This document shows, in pieces, positions 1 to 12,700 of a stretch of 64,000 bases of DNA (position 1 is the stretch's first letter; each line of letters opens with the position of its first letter). This stretch comes from Lytechinus variegatus. Its lineage: Eukaryota > Echinodermata > Echinoidea > Temnopleuroida > Toxopneustidae. A program made the position numbers and the translations under genes. A model generated the notes under the pieces. It was not told where the DNA came from and did not search any database. It was given only the letters and a program-made list of their open reading frames with translations. The stretch spans positions 67,668,856 through 67,732,855 of the forward strand of contig NC_054740.1 in NCBI RefSeq assembly GCF_018143015.1. Direction: 5' to 3'.

Positions 1-28
1 TATGCTGCTGTTGTCTTTTTTTCCTATG

Positions 29-1180
29 CTATGTCAGTTTGTATGGATTTGTAGTAGCGACTGTCCTGGGGGCAGAACTTTGTGTATCTTCGGAAGAGGT
101 CAGCTTCTGAGGGGTTTCCTTACCTGTGACCCCGAGGTCAAATATGGCATGTTCATCCCCATACACTTGTGATTTTGGAGTTTGGAAAAAAAAAACACCA
201 ATTTATTTACTGAGAGTCTCTGGACTGGAAACAAGCTGAGGCTGATCTGAAAATAGGTGATATTTCAAACACTGCTTTTTAGGCTCGCACGGCTTCAGAT
301 TTATTACTTCCCAAGTAGGCCTGATAATCCTTATGTTTCTATGGTCAGCTCAGATGATGTACTCATTACAAGCAATGCTTTCAGTTTCAGAGCTGTCACC
401 TTATGCGGCTTACAAGGCTTAGGTAGCTAAGGCTATTGCTTACAATGTATTGTTGATAATGCTTAGCCTTTGCTTTGAAAATGTATGAAATTGAATTGGA
501 AAAAAATTGAATTGAACAATTGAAAAAAATATTTGAATAATTCAACTTGTTGCAGATATTAAATGCAACACATAGATTTGGCCATCCGATATTTGATAAG
601 AACAAGCTTTTATGGTTGAATAATTTCAGTTTCATTCCTCTGTCTGACTTAACGTTAGAATTAGACCTTTTTCAGAGTTCGACATTAATATTTTTCACAA
701 TTATCACACTATTCACAGATATGATTCAACATCTTTATGCCTATTAGCCTATATATATATTATGAGTTTACATTTATACAAACCTCAGTATAACATACAT
801 TTCACCTTATAAACAATTCTCATCTGAATGAATGGGAATTGAAAAAACTTCCACTGTTCTACTTCCAGTAATCCAGTTCTAACGTTAAACTTTCTGCACA
901 AACCACGAGCCACAATCAAGTGAAAGTTAACATGGTTAAAGACACAATTTGTAGTACGTGGGACTGAAGACAAGATGAAAAAAAGAAGTGACATGTGGCA
1001 TGCTCTCGTAAGAAATATCACAGAAAAGTGAGAAAACTCTCGTAAATTATAATGAATACTTACATCATAGACTGTGTTGAATCTTGGGTCTCTATGTACT
1101 CCATGCTTTGTCACTAATGCCGATTCAATTATTTTGAAAACCAGAAAATCAAGCCCCAATTTAGCCGTCTCACTTTCCAG
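29..1180 (-). CDS. Unidentified gene, 3' part (two candidate exons)
   Basis: Not recognised. The last exon reads leftward from about 163 to a TAG at 29-31. After a possible AG acceptor it encodes YGDEHAIFDLGVTG, then KETPQKLTSSEDTQ and a Ser/Thr-rich end finishing NPYKLT. A second open stretch lies between about 1180 and 1064 and includes LVTKHGVHRDPRFNTVYD, followed by a strong GTAAGT donor at 1063-1058. The inner exon ends in phase 0, while the last exon's best acceptor needs phase 1, so at least one exon between them is missing from this model or the two pieces are not joined. No start codon is assigned. The product looks small and soluble, with no membrane segment or signal peptide in the visible parts. 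It could be chance open reading, but both pieces lie on one strand and read like real protein. Confidence 0.4.
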
Positions 1181-1282
1181 AAATGGTTGGATGTCACCCC
1201 GTTGCGCAATCAGAGGTGTAGCGCCCTCTCCTGCTAGCTAGCTAGCGTCTCACTCTTTCTCTCGCTTCCTTTATTTTTCTCA

Positions 1283-1438
1283 TACCTTGGTCACATTTGT
1301 TCTACGGCGCCCGTATGGCGAGTCGAAAACATTCATTTTTATTCAAACCACCTATGTAGCTGGTACAAAAAAAAAATGTTAAAACGACTGTTTTCGACTC
1401 GCCGTACGGCCGCCGTAGAACAAATGTGACCAAGGTAT
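1283..1438. mobile_element. 156-bp MITE with long inverted ends
   Basis: The ends read TACCTTGGTCACATTTGTTC and its reverse complement, flanked by a TCA on both sides that may be a 3-bp target duplication. The inner arms also pair (GAGTCGAAAAC with GTTTTCGACTC), so the unit is nearly all hairpin. A diverged relative lies at 33528-33661. It is non-coding; superfamily is not certain from the ends. Confidence 0.75.
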
Positions 1439-2008
1439 CATTCTTTCTCTCCCCGACCCCCTTTCTTTTTTTTTTCTCTCCCCCGACCTCATCCCTTTTT
1501 CCTCGTCTTCGTTTCTCTTCACTTGTAGCAATAGTTACATTTTATATGATATGACCTAAAGGATATGAATATTATGGTGCTGCTTTCTCTAATCTTGTCA
1601 CTGCCAAAATTATAATATCAAGTTATCTTCTACCGGTATCCTATCAGGAAGTTCTGGTGCCAGCCCATTATGATTTTCCAGTTAGTGGTGAAAAAAAGGG
1701 AAAGGAAACAGTAAGAAATGAGAAGAGTACGAGTACGAGTCTTTCTGGGTTGAGTAACTCTATAATATAATACCTCTATAGTCTAAATGATAAGGGCAAA
1801 ATGGCATTAGCTTTGGGTTGTCCCCCACCCCCAAATAAAATCCTCTTGCAAGAGCCTGTTGGATATAGAGTTGGAATGGAGCATAACTTGAATTTCAACA
1901 AAGAAGCACATATTGTTGACCTCCACTTGATCTTTTTTTAAGTGTGCTTAAACGTAATAGTTTCAAAGGTATTCTAATTCACCTATAGTAAATGCATTTA
2001 GAATGTTT
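1439..2008. other. Non-coding, pyrimidine-rich then AT-rich
   Basis: C/T-rich stretches at 1440-1530 followed by AT-rich sequence. No exon, RNA gene or clear repeat boundary was seen. Confidence 0.5.
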
Positions 2009-2475
2009 CAAAGGGGAAGTTCACACTGACAAAAAGTTGATTGTAAAAAGAAAATAAATTATTTTTACACATGTTGCCGAAGGTTTGAGAAAAATCCATC
2101 AAAGCATAAACAAAATTATTTGAATTTTAACAATTTGAATTGTGACATATGCAAGCAGCATTCCTACATATCGTATAGTAAAAATGAAATGTTTTCTGAG
2201 AAAAATCTAAAATGGATTTTGTACCTCCTTTATAACAATAGACAAATCATTCGCAACTGTTCCTAAAAAAAAAGTCATCATAAACCAATAAAAAAATTGA
2301 AATATATGCATTTTATATTGCATATATGCTGCATCTTCTCATTTATGATGTCACAAATCCAAAACTTCATATTCTAATAACTCTCTTAATCTTTAATGGA
2401 TTTTCCTCAAACCTTCAATATTTTCTTCTCCTACTTTTAAAACTAACTTTTCTTCAGGATGAATTCCCACTTTAA
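2009..2475. mobile_element. AAGTTCAC-type fold-back MITE, copy 1
   Basis: It starts AAAGGGGAAGTTCACACTGA and ends in a diverged inverted copy (TTCAGGATGAATTCCCACTT) next to TTAA at 2472-2475. Internally it matches the copy at 3999-4483 over several segments (GAAGGTTTGAG, CTTTAATGGATTTTCCTCAA). A further decayed copy, or the remnant of an adjacent insertion, continues to about 2940. A short end of the same family occurs at 26037-26062. The TTAA suggests a piggyBac-like target site. Confidence 0.65.
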
Positions 2476-3998
2476 TAAAAGCAGAAATAATAGAGAAAAA
2501 TATTGGTGAGGGGTAATGGAAATCAATAAAATAAGAGAGCCATAAATATATATTTCTATTTGTGTCGTACAATGCAAGCAGCTCCCCCTTAATGTGATAT
2601 AATCCCACAAATTCAAATGGGAATTAAGTATTTTTTCAAACCCCTTTATAGAAGGAATGAAATAATACTTCTAATGATACATTCCCTGCACAAATACAAT
2701 TTGAGTTCAATTTCTTACCCCAAAAATGGCAATTTGGGGAATTTATATCACCAAACATATTGAGGGGCTACTTGTCTGTTCCGTCACAAAATAAAACTTG
2801 AAGCATTCATAACCTTAAAAGTTCATATTCTTTGACAGATTTTCATCAAACCTGCAACAATATATTTTGTGCAACGATTTTTTTGGGGGGGGGGGGGGTT
2901 AAAACTGAATTATCATCAGGGTGAATGTCTCCTTTATGGACTGTCTCATGATGATTTCAGATGGCAGAAACAGATTTAAGATAAACTTGTTCAAGGCTTT
3001 TTTGGAGGGCTAATTCCAAGTGTATGTGGTAAAATATCTAAGGAATTGAGTTAGTACAGACTTTAAATTTCATGGACTGTAGCAGATACTTGACAGTCCA
3101 TTTCCAGTTGGAAATATGACAAATGAAATTGAACTGAAGGTTAATACTATTTATATATTTCATCACTTTCATGAAAATCATTTAACAGAAAAGGATATGC
3201 TTCCAAATACTTCATTATAAAATGCTCTTTAAACATTGTGACTACACACAAAACAGGGTGCAGAAGAATAATCATAAGTTAAGCAATTGCCAATCAGTAC
3301 CAAATTAATATGATTCATTTGAGGATCCCCTTCCCTCTTCGTCTACTTATGATTTTGCCAATTAGCAGTTGGTAGATGGCCTTGAAGAGTAATATGAACA
3401 TTAAGAAGGAGCAAATCAGCAAAGCATACTGAATGTTTATCCTCAGGGTATTAAAGTTATTTAAAATCGACAGTTCTTCTGAAGATTCATTACACGAAAG
3501 TTCTTCCAGTACATGACAATACTAGGTGCATAAATGCATAAATTTGCTGTAAATGTTGACATTCTGCAACTAACTATTCTGAAAGTAATTACATGTACAA
3601 CAACCCCCTAAACAAATAAATCTTTGGTTCATAACTGCACTCAGAGTGAGATAAAAGCTTTTATGATTAACATTCAAACTTATGAAATGTTTGCATATTG
3701 GACTTTGAAATAAGAAAATTATGCAAACCATTGTATCGGCAGCCAGGGGCCACAAAATTCAAACTTATGAAATTTCTGCACATTGGACTTTGAAATAAAG
3801 AAAAATTATGCAAACCATTATATTGGCAGCCAGTAGCCATTTAAGTTGTTATCGGTATGGAACAGTTATCAAAATTATTCCATCTTCAATGAGCAAATAA
3901 TGTCAAGAATCACTGTTAATCATATTCATATAAATCAGATAACCACATTATATTTTTGTGCTCTCTTTTTTCTTAACATTTAACTTTTAATCTGGCTT
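2476..3998. other. Decayed MITE copies and unique AT-rich DNA
   Basis: From 2476 to about 2940 lies a diverged copy of the neighbouring MITE (TTTCATCAAACCTGC, CATCAGGGTGAATG near its end) with a G run at 2885. A 55-bp stretch is repeated at about 3675-3750 and 3765-3830 (AAACTTATGAAAT, CATATTGGACTTTGAAATAA, GCAGCCAG). No gene is seen. Confidence 0.5.
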
Positions 3999-4483
3999 TT
4001 AAAGCATAAGTTCACTCTCATAAAAAAGTTTATTGTAAAATAGCAGAAAAAATAATAAAAATACTGTTGAAGGTTTGAGCAAAATCTATCAATGAATAAA
4101 AAAAAGTTTATTTTGATTTGTGACGTAACATGCGAGCATCTTTCCTATGTATTGTATGGTAAAAAATCAATGAAATGTCATTTTCTCAGAAAATGGAAAA
4201 TGGTTTTACTGAACCTTCAGTACCATTTCATACCCATTCCTAAAAAGGAAACAAAATATGTCAATGTGAACCATTAGAAATTTGAAATTATTTCATTTTA
4301 TAGTTACATAACATATGGGGCAGCTGCTTGTTTATGACGTCACAAATCCAAAATTTAAAATTGTAATAACTTTCTTAATCTTTAATGGATTTTCCTCAAA
4401 CTTTCACCAATATTTTTTATGATGATTTTTCTACTACATCTATTTTTACAACAAACATTTCTTCAGGGTTGACTTCCCCTTCA
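3999..4483. mobile_element. AAGTTCAC-type fold-back MITE, copy 2
   Basis: It begins at a TTAA (3999-4002) with CATAAGTTCACTCTCATAAA and ends CTTCAGGGTTGACTTCCCCT. It is collinear with copy 1 at 2009-2475, including the shared GACGTCACAAATCCAAAA segment. Non-coding. Confidence 0.65.
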
Positions 4484-5402
4484 AGCCTTCTCCCACTGAA
4501 ACTGACTGGACATTGTCACGCACATGGAAAAATCATTGGCTCATCAAATAATTATTTTAAACAAGGGATAAATGTATTTCTGAAATAAAATCAACAAAAA
4601 TTGAACATTTTCACAAAGATTACTTTACATAATTAATTACATCTTAGTTGATATAAACTGAAAATGCATACATAAATGTAAATAGTTTATAAAAGAGAGA
4701 TCTACATAATTATACAGGTCAGACATATCACATCCTGTTTATCACAAGAAAATTAACACAAATAAATTTATAAAGTTTTAGAGTTCTTACAACTGATCAT
4801 CTGGCAAGAAACATATTTGAATTTTTTTCCAACAGTACAAAAAATATAACTGCATAAGAAGGGATAAAGAAGTAAACATGAATAGCACTTATATTATATT
4901 TGTCTTTGGCTTGTGCACTATGGTTTGAACTAAATCTTTCTATCTCAAAGCCAAAAAATGGATAGTAATTTAACAGCGTTTTATCAACTTCAAGGATATT
5001 TTCATGTGCTTTTCATTAAGTTAATGCTTCAAAATCTACTATTCATTCAATTTTAAATCAATTCAATTCATGTATGTACTCAGCAACACTCATTTTTTTT
5101 ATATATCTAAATCTGTATATATTTGTATTCTATTACTGATTGATTGATTGACTGACTGATTGCTTGATTGAAATAAACTTTGAATTGAATTATCTAATTC
5201 CCATTCTCAAAGAGGATTATATATCAACAAGAGATTTTGATTATCATTCAGTAAAACAATCTTTAAATCTCATCTTGGGAATTGCACTGCATTTACTTCA
5301 GATAGATATTTAAAACTTTCTAACAACACTCATATGTTGTTACATTCAAGATATATACAATATACTATTAAAAGCAATTTCACACAGTACTTCATCAAAT
5401 AC
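4484..5402. other. AT-rich intergenic DNA
   Basis: Mostly A/T with a GATTGATTGATTGACTGACT simple-repeat patch near 5135. No coding exon or repeat boundary is seen. Confidence 0.5.
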
Positions 5403-5833
5403 CTTTAAACACATGTAAATGGTACTTTTCGGTTAACATGGAGAAGTTCATGTAGCAATATTATTTGTACCTCGGGCATTAAGTATGAAATCCAGTCAAC
5501 CTTCTGCTTTCATGAATATTTCATTTAAGGGGGCATACATGCAGTAGCGGACCGTGACCCGGAGGAGACAAAGCATTGGGGGGGCACTGCATTGTTTGTG
5601 AACAATGCTGTGCCCCCTTTAAACACATTGTAAATGGTACTTTTCGGTTAACATGGATAAGTTCATGTAGCAATATTGTTTGTACCTCGGGCATTAAGTA
5701 TGAAATCCAGTCAACCTTCTGCTTTCATGAATATTTCATTTAAGGGGGCATACATGCAGTAGCGGACCGTGACCCGGAGGAGACAAAGCATTGGGGGGGC
5801 ACTGCATTGTTTGTGAACAATGCTGTGCCCCCC
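5403..5833. repeat. Tandem duplication, about 214-bp unit, two copies
   Basis: The segment starting CTTTAAACACAT is repeated with a 214-bp period (5403-5616, then 5617 onward), nearly identical in sequence. Each unit ends inside a hAT MITE; the first copy of that MITE is cut at the duplication joint and the second is complete. The duplication therefore happened after the MITE landed, with one breakpoint inside it. Confidence 0.9.
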
Positions 5834-5872
5834 CCCAATGCTTTGTCTCCTCCGGGTCACAGTCCACCAATG
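5757..5872. mobile_element. 116-bp hAT-type hairpin MITE
   Basis: The arms CAGTAGCGGACCGTGACCCG and CGGGTCACAGTCCACCAATG are inverted copies. The element is flanked by the 8-bp direct repeat CATACATG (5749-5756 and 5873-5880), the target length of hAT elements. G and C runs lie inside the arms. A cut copy lies at 5541-5616. Non-coding. Confidence 0.85.
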
Positions 5873-5880
5873 CATACATG

Positions 5881-6527
5881 TATTCACTTCAGGAGGCAAT
5901 GGACATGCATCTTAGCTAAGAAAAAAATCCCATTTTTAGTGAAATGATTGATGGATATAAACACTTTGAATAGAAACTGTCAATCAAAATATCATGGAAG
6001 ATATATGTATGCTTGAGAAAGTTGAGATTATTATGTAAAAGGATAATCTGTCCAGTTGAATGTATAATCAATCAAGTATCTGGCAGTGCTAAAAGGGATT
6101 AACTGTACATGGCATAAATGTGATATTCTTAGCATCTTGTGAAACATACAGCCCAAGACCTCGTACAAATTTGATTTTTAATTTAATATACCTTCCAGGC
6201 TGATTGCACAAAAGGGTCTTCAAAAGGAAGGTCTTTTGTGTCACCCATTTATTTTGATGTACCATATGACGCAATTTGTAAATTTATTGCCAAATATCAA
6301 AATTATTTCGCAAACTTTTGAAATCCATATTCATATTATGAAATAATATATATTTATTAACAATGGATTCATTCATTTTAATGAGAAATAAACAAATGTT
6401 GGCAAATAATTTGTTAAAAAGGCATTTTATATGGCGCATCATAATAAATCAACCCAAAAAAGTCCTTGAAAAGACCATTTCATGCAACCAGCCCCAGGAA
6501 AAGCCAGACTGATGTGAACACACCCTC
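5881..6527. other. Intergenic DNA downstream of TSPO
   Basis: AT-rich, no exon recognised. It lies past the TSPO polyadenylation signal. Confidence 0.5.
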
Positions 6528-6533
6528 TTTATT
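6528..6533 (-). other. TSPO polyadenylation signal
   Basis: AATAAA on the minus strand about 60 nt past the TSPO stop codon. This is the expected placing for the 3' end signal. Confidence 0.65.
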
Positions 6534-6593
6534 ACACACAGATTCATCACACAAAAATGTATATGTTTACATTACACGAGATAATAATTGATA

Positions 6594-6767
6594 TTATTCT
6601 GTCTTGGTTTCTCTGTTGTTTAGCCAAGTGTAGATGTTGACGCTAGATGCGATGGAGAGCCAGCCAAGGAGGGGTACGAGGAGCATGGATGCGGTCCGAT
6701 TGATGGGGTAGAACAAGGCTACATTCACACAGCTTAGGCCAGAGTAAGCTAGGATGATGGCTACAGA
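6594..6767 (-). CDS. TSPO: TSPO last coding exon
   Basis: Residues 108-164, from [10 protein letters not shown] to NRETKTE and TAA at 6594-6596. It covers helices 4 and 5 and the CRAC pattern. The acceptor is TTTTTCCTGCAG. Confidence 0.93.
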   Translation of the reverse strand, partial: SVAIILAYSGLSCVNVALFYPINRTASMLLVPLLGWLSIASSVNIYTWLNNRETKTE

Positions 6768-9700
6768 CTGCAGGAAAAATACAAAACAAAGGACTCTTAG
6801 TCAGGCAGCAGATGTAATTTACTTCGACAAATTGGCTAAGTCTGATTTTTCACTTTTATGTGATTGGTGACATCGCAAGGAACAACTTTCAACTTGGTGA
6901 CAAATTTCTAATGGTCATCTTGACCATGTTAGGGTTCAAAATAAGGTCAATAGGGGTCAATTTTTTGAATTGCCCAAATTCTGTTGAATGACACATCAAA
7001 TTGTTTGTCTTGTTATGCAGAACAAAAAAGTGTACACAATGATATACTCTTGACCTTTCGTTAAAAAGTTATGACCGGAAATGTCAAAAGGTCAACGAAC
7101 TTTCGTTAATGGCAAATTACACTAAAGGTGTTAAGGAAGCTCATTTTCCCTTCTTTTTATGCATGTGTGTACTTCTTTATTTTCGATTTTTGATTAGTCC
7201 ATATTCAGAAGATATAAAGGTGAAGACAGGGTCATAGAAAGGTCAAAAGGTCAACAAACTTTCATTGGAAGCCAAAATACACGTCTAAAAGGGTTAGAAG
7301 TCTTGTTTTTCTTGGTTTTTTTTTTGAAAAATCTCCATCTAGGAAGGGGTCCAATGTGCTTATTTAGGAACAAAATACATAGAGATAGACGTCGAATACA
7401 TTCAGTGTGGTATCATGGTATTACAGGAATGCCTTGAAACGACTTGACTAACCCTAATGCCCTTAAAAGTCTTATCATCTTAATGATGTTACAAGTGCTC
7501 TTTCCGAGTTCCTTGATGTAGAAATTCAATTCAAGTTCAATTCATTTTCAATTTACAAGTCTTTGAGTTGTAAAGATACATTTCATTCATTTGCTTTGTG
7601 CATAATATTTAAAAAATAGATATTATAATGTATTGGGGTCTGATTATGTGCACTATGCGATTGATCAGTGCTCTCAGGTCCTAAGAAAGATGCCCAACAT
7701 CTTATTTGGATTAACTTACGAATAAGATAATGAGGTAATTAGGATTGAGGATGATACGATAAGTTAGACTCCAATTGCCCCTTTACTAATTCTAATGCGT
7801 GACGGTTGTATTATTTCTATCATTTCTGACAAAGAGGCAACATCGTGCAAGCATGATGTTTGTAGTCAGTCATGTGTGTCCATCATGCTGATGTGATATA
7901 TTCTGACCGTTACTCGATCTCTGGACTACACATTCCTGATTATGTACTGATATTAAAACGGCTTGTACTATTTTGTCAAGTATTTTTTTTTCCAGAGCAT
8001 GCATACAACGTGAAACTAAACTTAATACAGTTTTCACGATAGTGATGTGCATAGATGCTAGATGCAGATTTTGTTTTTGTTCTTTTGTCGTTCTTATTTT
8101 TTTCCTACTTGCTGAACTACCTGGATGTTACTAGAAAGAATGATCACATAATTTATGTCATTGAAGTAAACCACGGCTTAGGGGGCAGCTGCCCCTAGAC
8201 ATTGTGAAGACTTGAATTTTTACTGAAAAATAAAAATAATTGACCAAAAGTATGCACGAAATCCTTAAATTTCACTTTACAAAATACAAAAGGGCCCCAA
8301 TGGTAAGCTCAGAACAGCACATGCACCCAATACATTACAATAATTTCTGTTAATTAGAATATTCTGTACAAAGCAAATGAAGGAAATGCTTCTTTACATA
8401 TCAGAGACTAGTTATTATTGAAAATGAATTGAACTTGAATTGAATTCCTAAACTCCCTGGATGCACTTAATTATCACATCATGAAGATGACAAGATTTTA
8501 AGGGCATATAAGGGTTTGTCAAGACGTTTCAAGGTATTCATGCAATAACATGATACTCCACTGAATGAATTTGACGTCTATCTCTGTTTATCTATTTTGT
8601 TCCTAAATAAGCACATTGGATTCCTTTATATATAACACCGGTGTGTTGGCTCAGTTGGTAGAGCGTCCGTCTCACAACCGGGAGGTCGGGAGTTCAAACC
8701 CCGGCCGCGTCAGACCAAAAGACGTTAATTGCTGCTACCCTGTTTGGCGTTCAACATTTAAAGGGATAGAGCCTCGTCGATCTGGCGCTGCACGGGCCCA
8801 CGATCAATTGGGCAAAGCAAATTTTCGGAGTATTTCATTTCATGTCTATTTCGAGCAATAAATTATGGCTTTTCATTTTCATTTTTTTTTCATATAATGT
8901 CTTTTTAGATATAGACTTTTTAAAATTAAGAACCCACGAAAAATAAGACTTTCAACCACTTTTAGACATGTATTTTGGCTTCCAATGAAAGTTTGTTGAC
9001 CTTTTGACCTTTCTATGACCTTGTCTTGACCCTTTATCTTCTGAATAAGGACTTCTGACGTTGGACTAATCAAAAATCGAAAATAAAGAAGTACACATAT
9101 GCATAAAATCACGGGAAAACGAGCTTCCTTAACACCTTTAGTGTAATTTGCCATTTAACGAAAGTTCGTTGACCTTTTGACATTTCCGGTCATAACTTTT
9201 TAACGAAAGGTCACGAGTATATCATTGTGTACACTTTTTTGTTCAGCATAACAAGACAAACAATTTGATGTGTCATTCAACAGAATTGGGGCAATTTAAA
9301 AAATTGACCCCTATTGACCTTATTTTGACCCGTAACATGGTCAAGATGACCATGAGAAATTTGTCACCAAGTTGAAAGTTGTTCCTTGTGATGTCATCAA
9401 TCACATAAAAGTGAAAAATCAGACTTAGCCACTTTGTCGAAGTAGCCGGTAAATCATGACATATGCTGCCTGACTATCTTGTAAAAATCAAAAATATTTT
9501 TTGTCTTCTTTGACAGTTTTGTGGCTTTTGCCCCCCCCCCCCCTTGACCTCACAAATCAGTGTCAAACATCACCCACATTGAGCCAAATGACATGACAGT
9601 AAAGAAGAGAGCCATCAAGAAAATGAACAGTCCAACCCCATAAAAAGTGGGGAAACAGATTTTAAACACTGATGATACACAAGTATACATTTCTTCAATT

Positions 9701-12700
9701 TAATGAGTATCAGCCATCTGGAGAAAAAGCATATCTAAAGCTGAAAATAACATAATGTGTTTATAGTACAGTAATCAGATAGGCTGGGGAAAGGGGTGGG
9801 GTATTTTTTCTTACAATGAAATGGTATAAACCTCCTTTTTTGCTATTACTTCTTCACACTTAATTTATCTTCCTCGCAATACTTCTTCCACCCCCAACCT
9901 CAGTACAGACTTATTCTGTATTGGAGCTGGAGACGGAATCAAATTATAATCAATACTTTGATAATTAATCAATTTCCATATTTTTGCAATTGTACATATT
10001 CTATTTGAAATAGAAATAAATACAGCATTTTGGATTGTAATCCCAGAAATACTGCAGCAATATCTCGGTCTATGTGTATATGTATCCATTTATAATTTTG
10101 TAAACCAGATCTGAAAGTTATTTTCTATAAAGGACAATCAATTCAATTAAATCAATAAATAACGAAGAATGATTCCTGAATAACACTGCGGTGTTCAAAC
10201 AGAACTACTCCAAGTTAAATTTTAATGCTAGTGTAAATCTCGGCAGGTGCTTAAAGGAATGTTGTGTATGATAGTCTACTCTCATTAAGTTATTAAGTCT
10301 TCATGTTTATGAATGTAAAGTATGGTTAATCTTGAGATATCTCTTTATTAAACGTCCTCAGATACAAAGAACAAAAAAAATATATTCGGAATTTGCAACT
10401 ATAGGTTTCTAAACAATAATACAAGCTCATTATACCATAACTCATAAGCACATGGATGTTTAAGTGCAAAAGAAAATTAAATTGGGACAGGCTTTTCTTT
10501 ATCTCATCTAAAGGACAAAAGTAGTTATCCCTGAGCTGAAAGTAACCCACACCATCATTAATCACTATTAATAACAGTTTACGTGTACATCCCACTTGAA
10601 GCATTTTGAATTGACTCTTGTATAGTCAAACAAAACTGGTAGAGATTTGCTTTAATAATTACCAACTCTGACTAGCTCTTTGTTCCACCCCCCCCCCCCC
10701 CAAATCAGGAAGTCAGGTACAGCGCTAAAGAAGGGATAGAGAACCAGCTTTAATTTTTTTTTTGGTAAGGTGGAAAAAGTAAGAGGAAGAAAAGTGGAGA
10801 AAAGAGAAAAGAAAAAAGAGCATAAAAAACATTGGTCTAGGTCTATTGACACTGTATATTAGCCATGTTCTGTTGAGAAAAAAGTCAAATTACAGATTTA
10901 CCTCCCCCTACCCCCCCCCCAACACACACAACTAAACAATTCTAATTCACTTTCAATTCTAATATATTACTTAATTTGCACACAAGTGGCATCAAAACTA
11001 TTTCAAATTTTTTTTAGGCATATGACTTTGCAAAGAAATACATGTACGCATGATATTAATACAGCATTACATGTAAAATACAGCAAGCCATTAGAACTGT
11101 TCTCAGAGTATTATGTATTCTCAAAAGCCAATCACTTGGAGGGGTAATTGTCCTGTGGGTAGATAACCTGTATCATATCTCTTTCAAAGACCTCATATTC
11201 ACATGCCATTCTATAATTAAACTGAAGGCTAGGTGATAACGCTATATCCATCACCTATCAAATTTCTCTAGCCATGGAGTATGCTAACCATCTCATATAA
11301 TAAGGGCTCATTCACAGACGGCATGACAAAGCTTTGCAACACAGCTACCAGTTCAGCACTGTAAACCAATTATATTATTGCATTATTGTTATTATGAAAT
11401 ATATTTCACATTCCTCGTGCAAAATCCAAGAAACCGGGATATATATGAGAAACAAAATATGAACTTTGATACAGGGTCATAATTTCTCCTCGGCTGCATT
11501 TAAACACATCAAGAAAATTGATTTTGCAATGAAATGGAAATAAGTTGGGAGAACTTGTCATTTGGAGGGGAAAAAAGTGGGACCACAGTGGGACCAAGGC
11601 ATCGCCTTTAAAACAACCTGCAATAAATTCATGCAATTAAGGGTTGCTATTCAAGAGTTTTCACTTACCAGTACATGTGTAAATGTAGATTAATTGACAT
11701 GAGTTAGATGATGAAATATTTATGGAACATTGTAATTTTGTTTATTTTCATTACAGTTAAAAAAATTTAACTGTTTTCCATTAAGTGTTAATGTAGGTCA
11801 TAGTTCATTTTCATTACTTTTTTTTATTTCATTTAATAATTTCATAATACATTAATCACTTCATTACAATTCACCCGATAAAAAATACACCAGCTGATGC
11901 CATTATGAATGTTGGAAATACATGCCAAAAGGTCTTCCTCATCTTTTTTTTTCTCTCTCCAATAAGTAATAAAAATTGTACTTACCAATCCCATCTTGTG
12001 CATTCCAAAAAATACTGGAGTCCAAATCCAGTTGAGGGCGAGCGATGCTCCATAGCTACAAAGTGGGACCAAGGCATCGCCTTCAAAACCACCTGCAAAT
12101 AGAAGTGTTTGATAATGTAAACAAGAAGTGTTTTGATTTCATACCCCATATTCCTTTAATTTTCTGTGGGATGCAATACACCACCAATTCAAAAATAATA
12201 ACGGCTGTAACACAAGGACCCTCAAAAGTCACTCAAACAAATTATACAACAACCACTGTCATGGTAGATATACATTCTGGGGAATAACCGAATAACCCAA
12301 AAGACCTACAAGCTAATACAAGCATAACTACAAAAAGTACAAGCATGATATTATCACTTACATGTATATAAAACATGGATAGAAAAAAATAGTAATTAAT
12401 ACTATCATTCATTCTGAAAGTCAAGAAATATGAGCTTTGTAACACCATGTAGCAATCAATGATAACAACTTTGAAAGAGCAACTGACAAATTACATGCTG
12501 CTCTTTTGTCAGTACTATGGCTGTAAAGATGTGAAAATTTTGAAGTAAAAATCATGATGCAAATTTCAAATGGATTGAATTTTAGTCAAAATACTGATGC
12601 AAATTTCAAATGGATCATCACAAAAATTTGCAATTAAAAAGTAGGTACCCGGGGTGGGGGGGGGTTGGGGAATTGTGAGACATTTATAAGGAACTATCAG

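Noticed and set aside
8640-8715. tRNA gene
   Set aside because: It has A and B box motifs, but the anticodon stem pairs poorly and a SINE body follows; it sits as an insertion in a palindrome arm.
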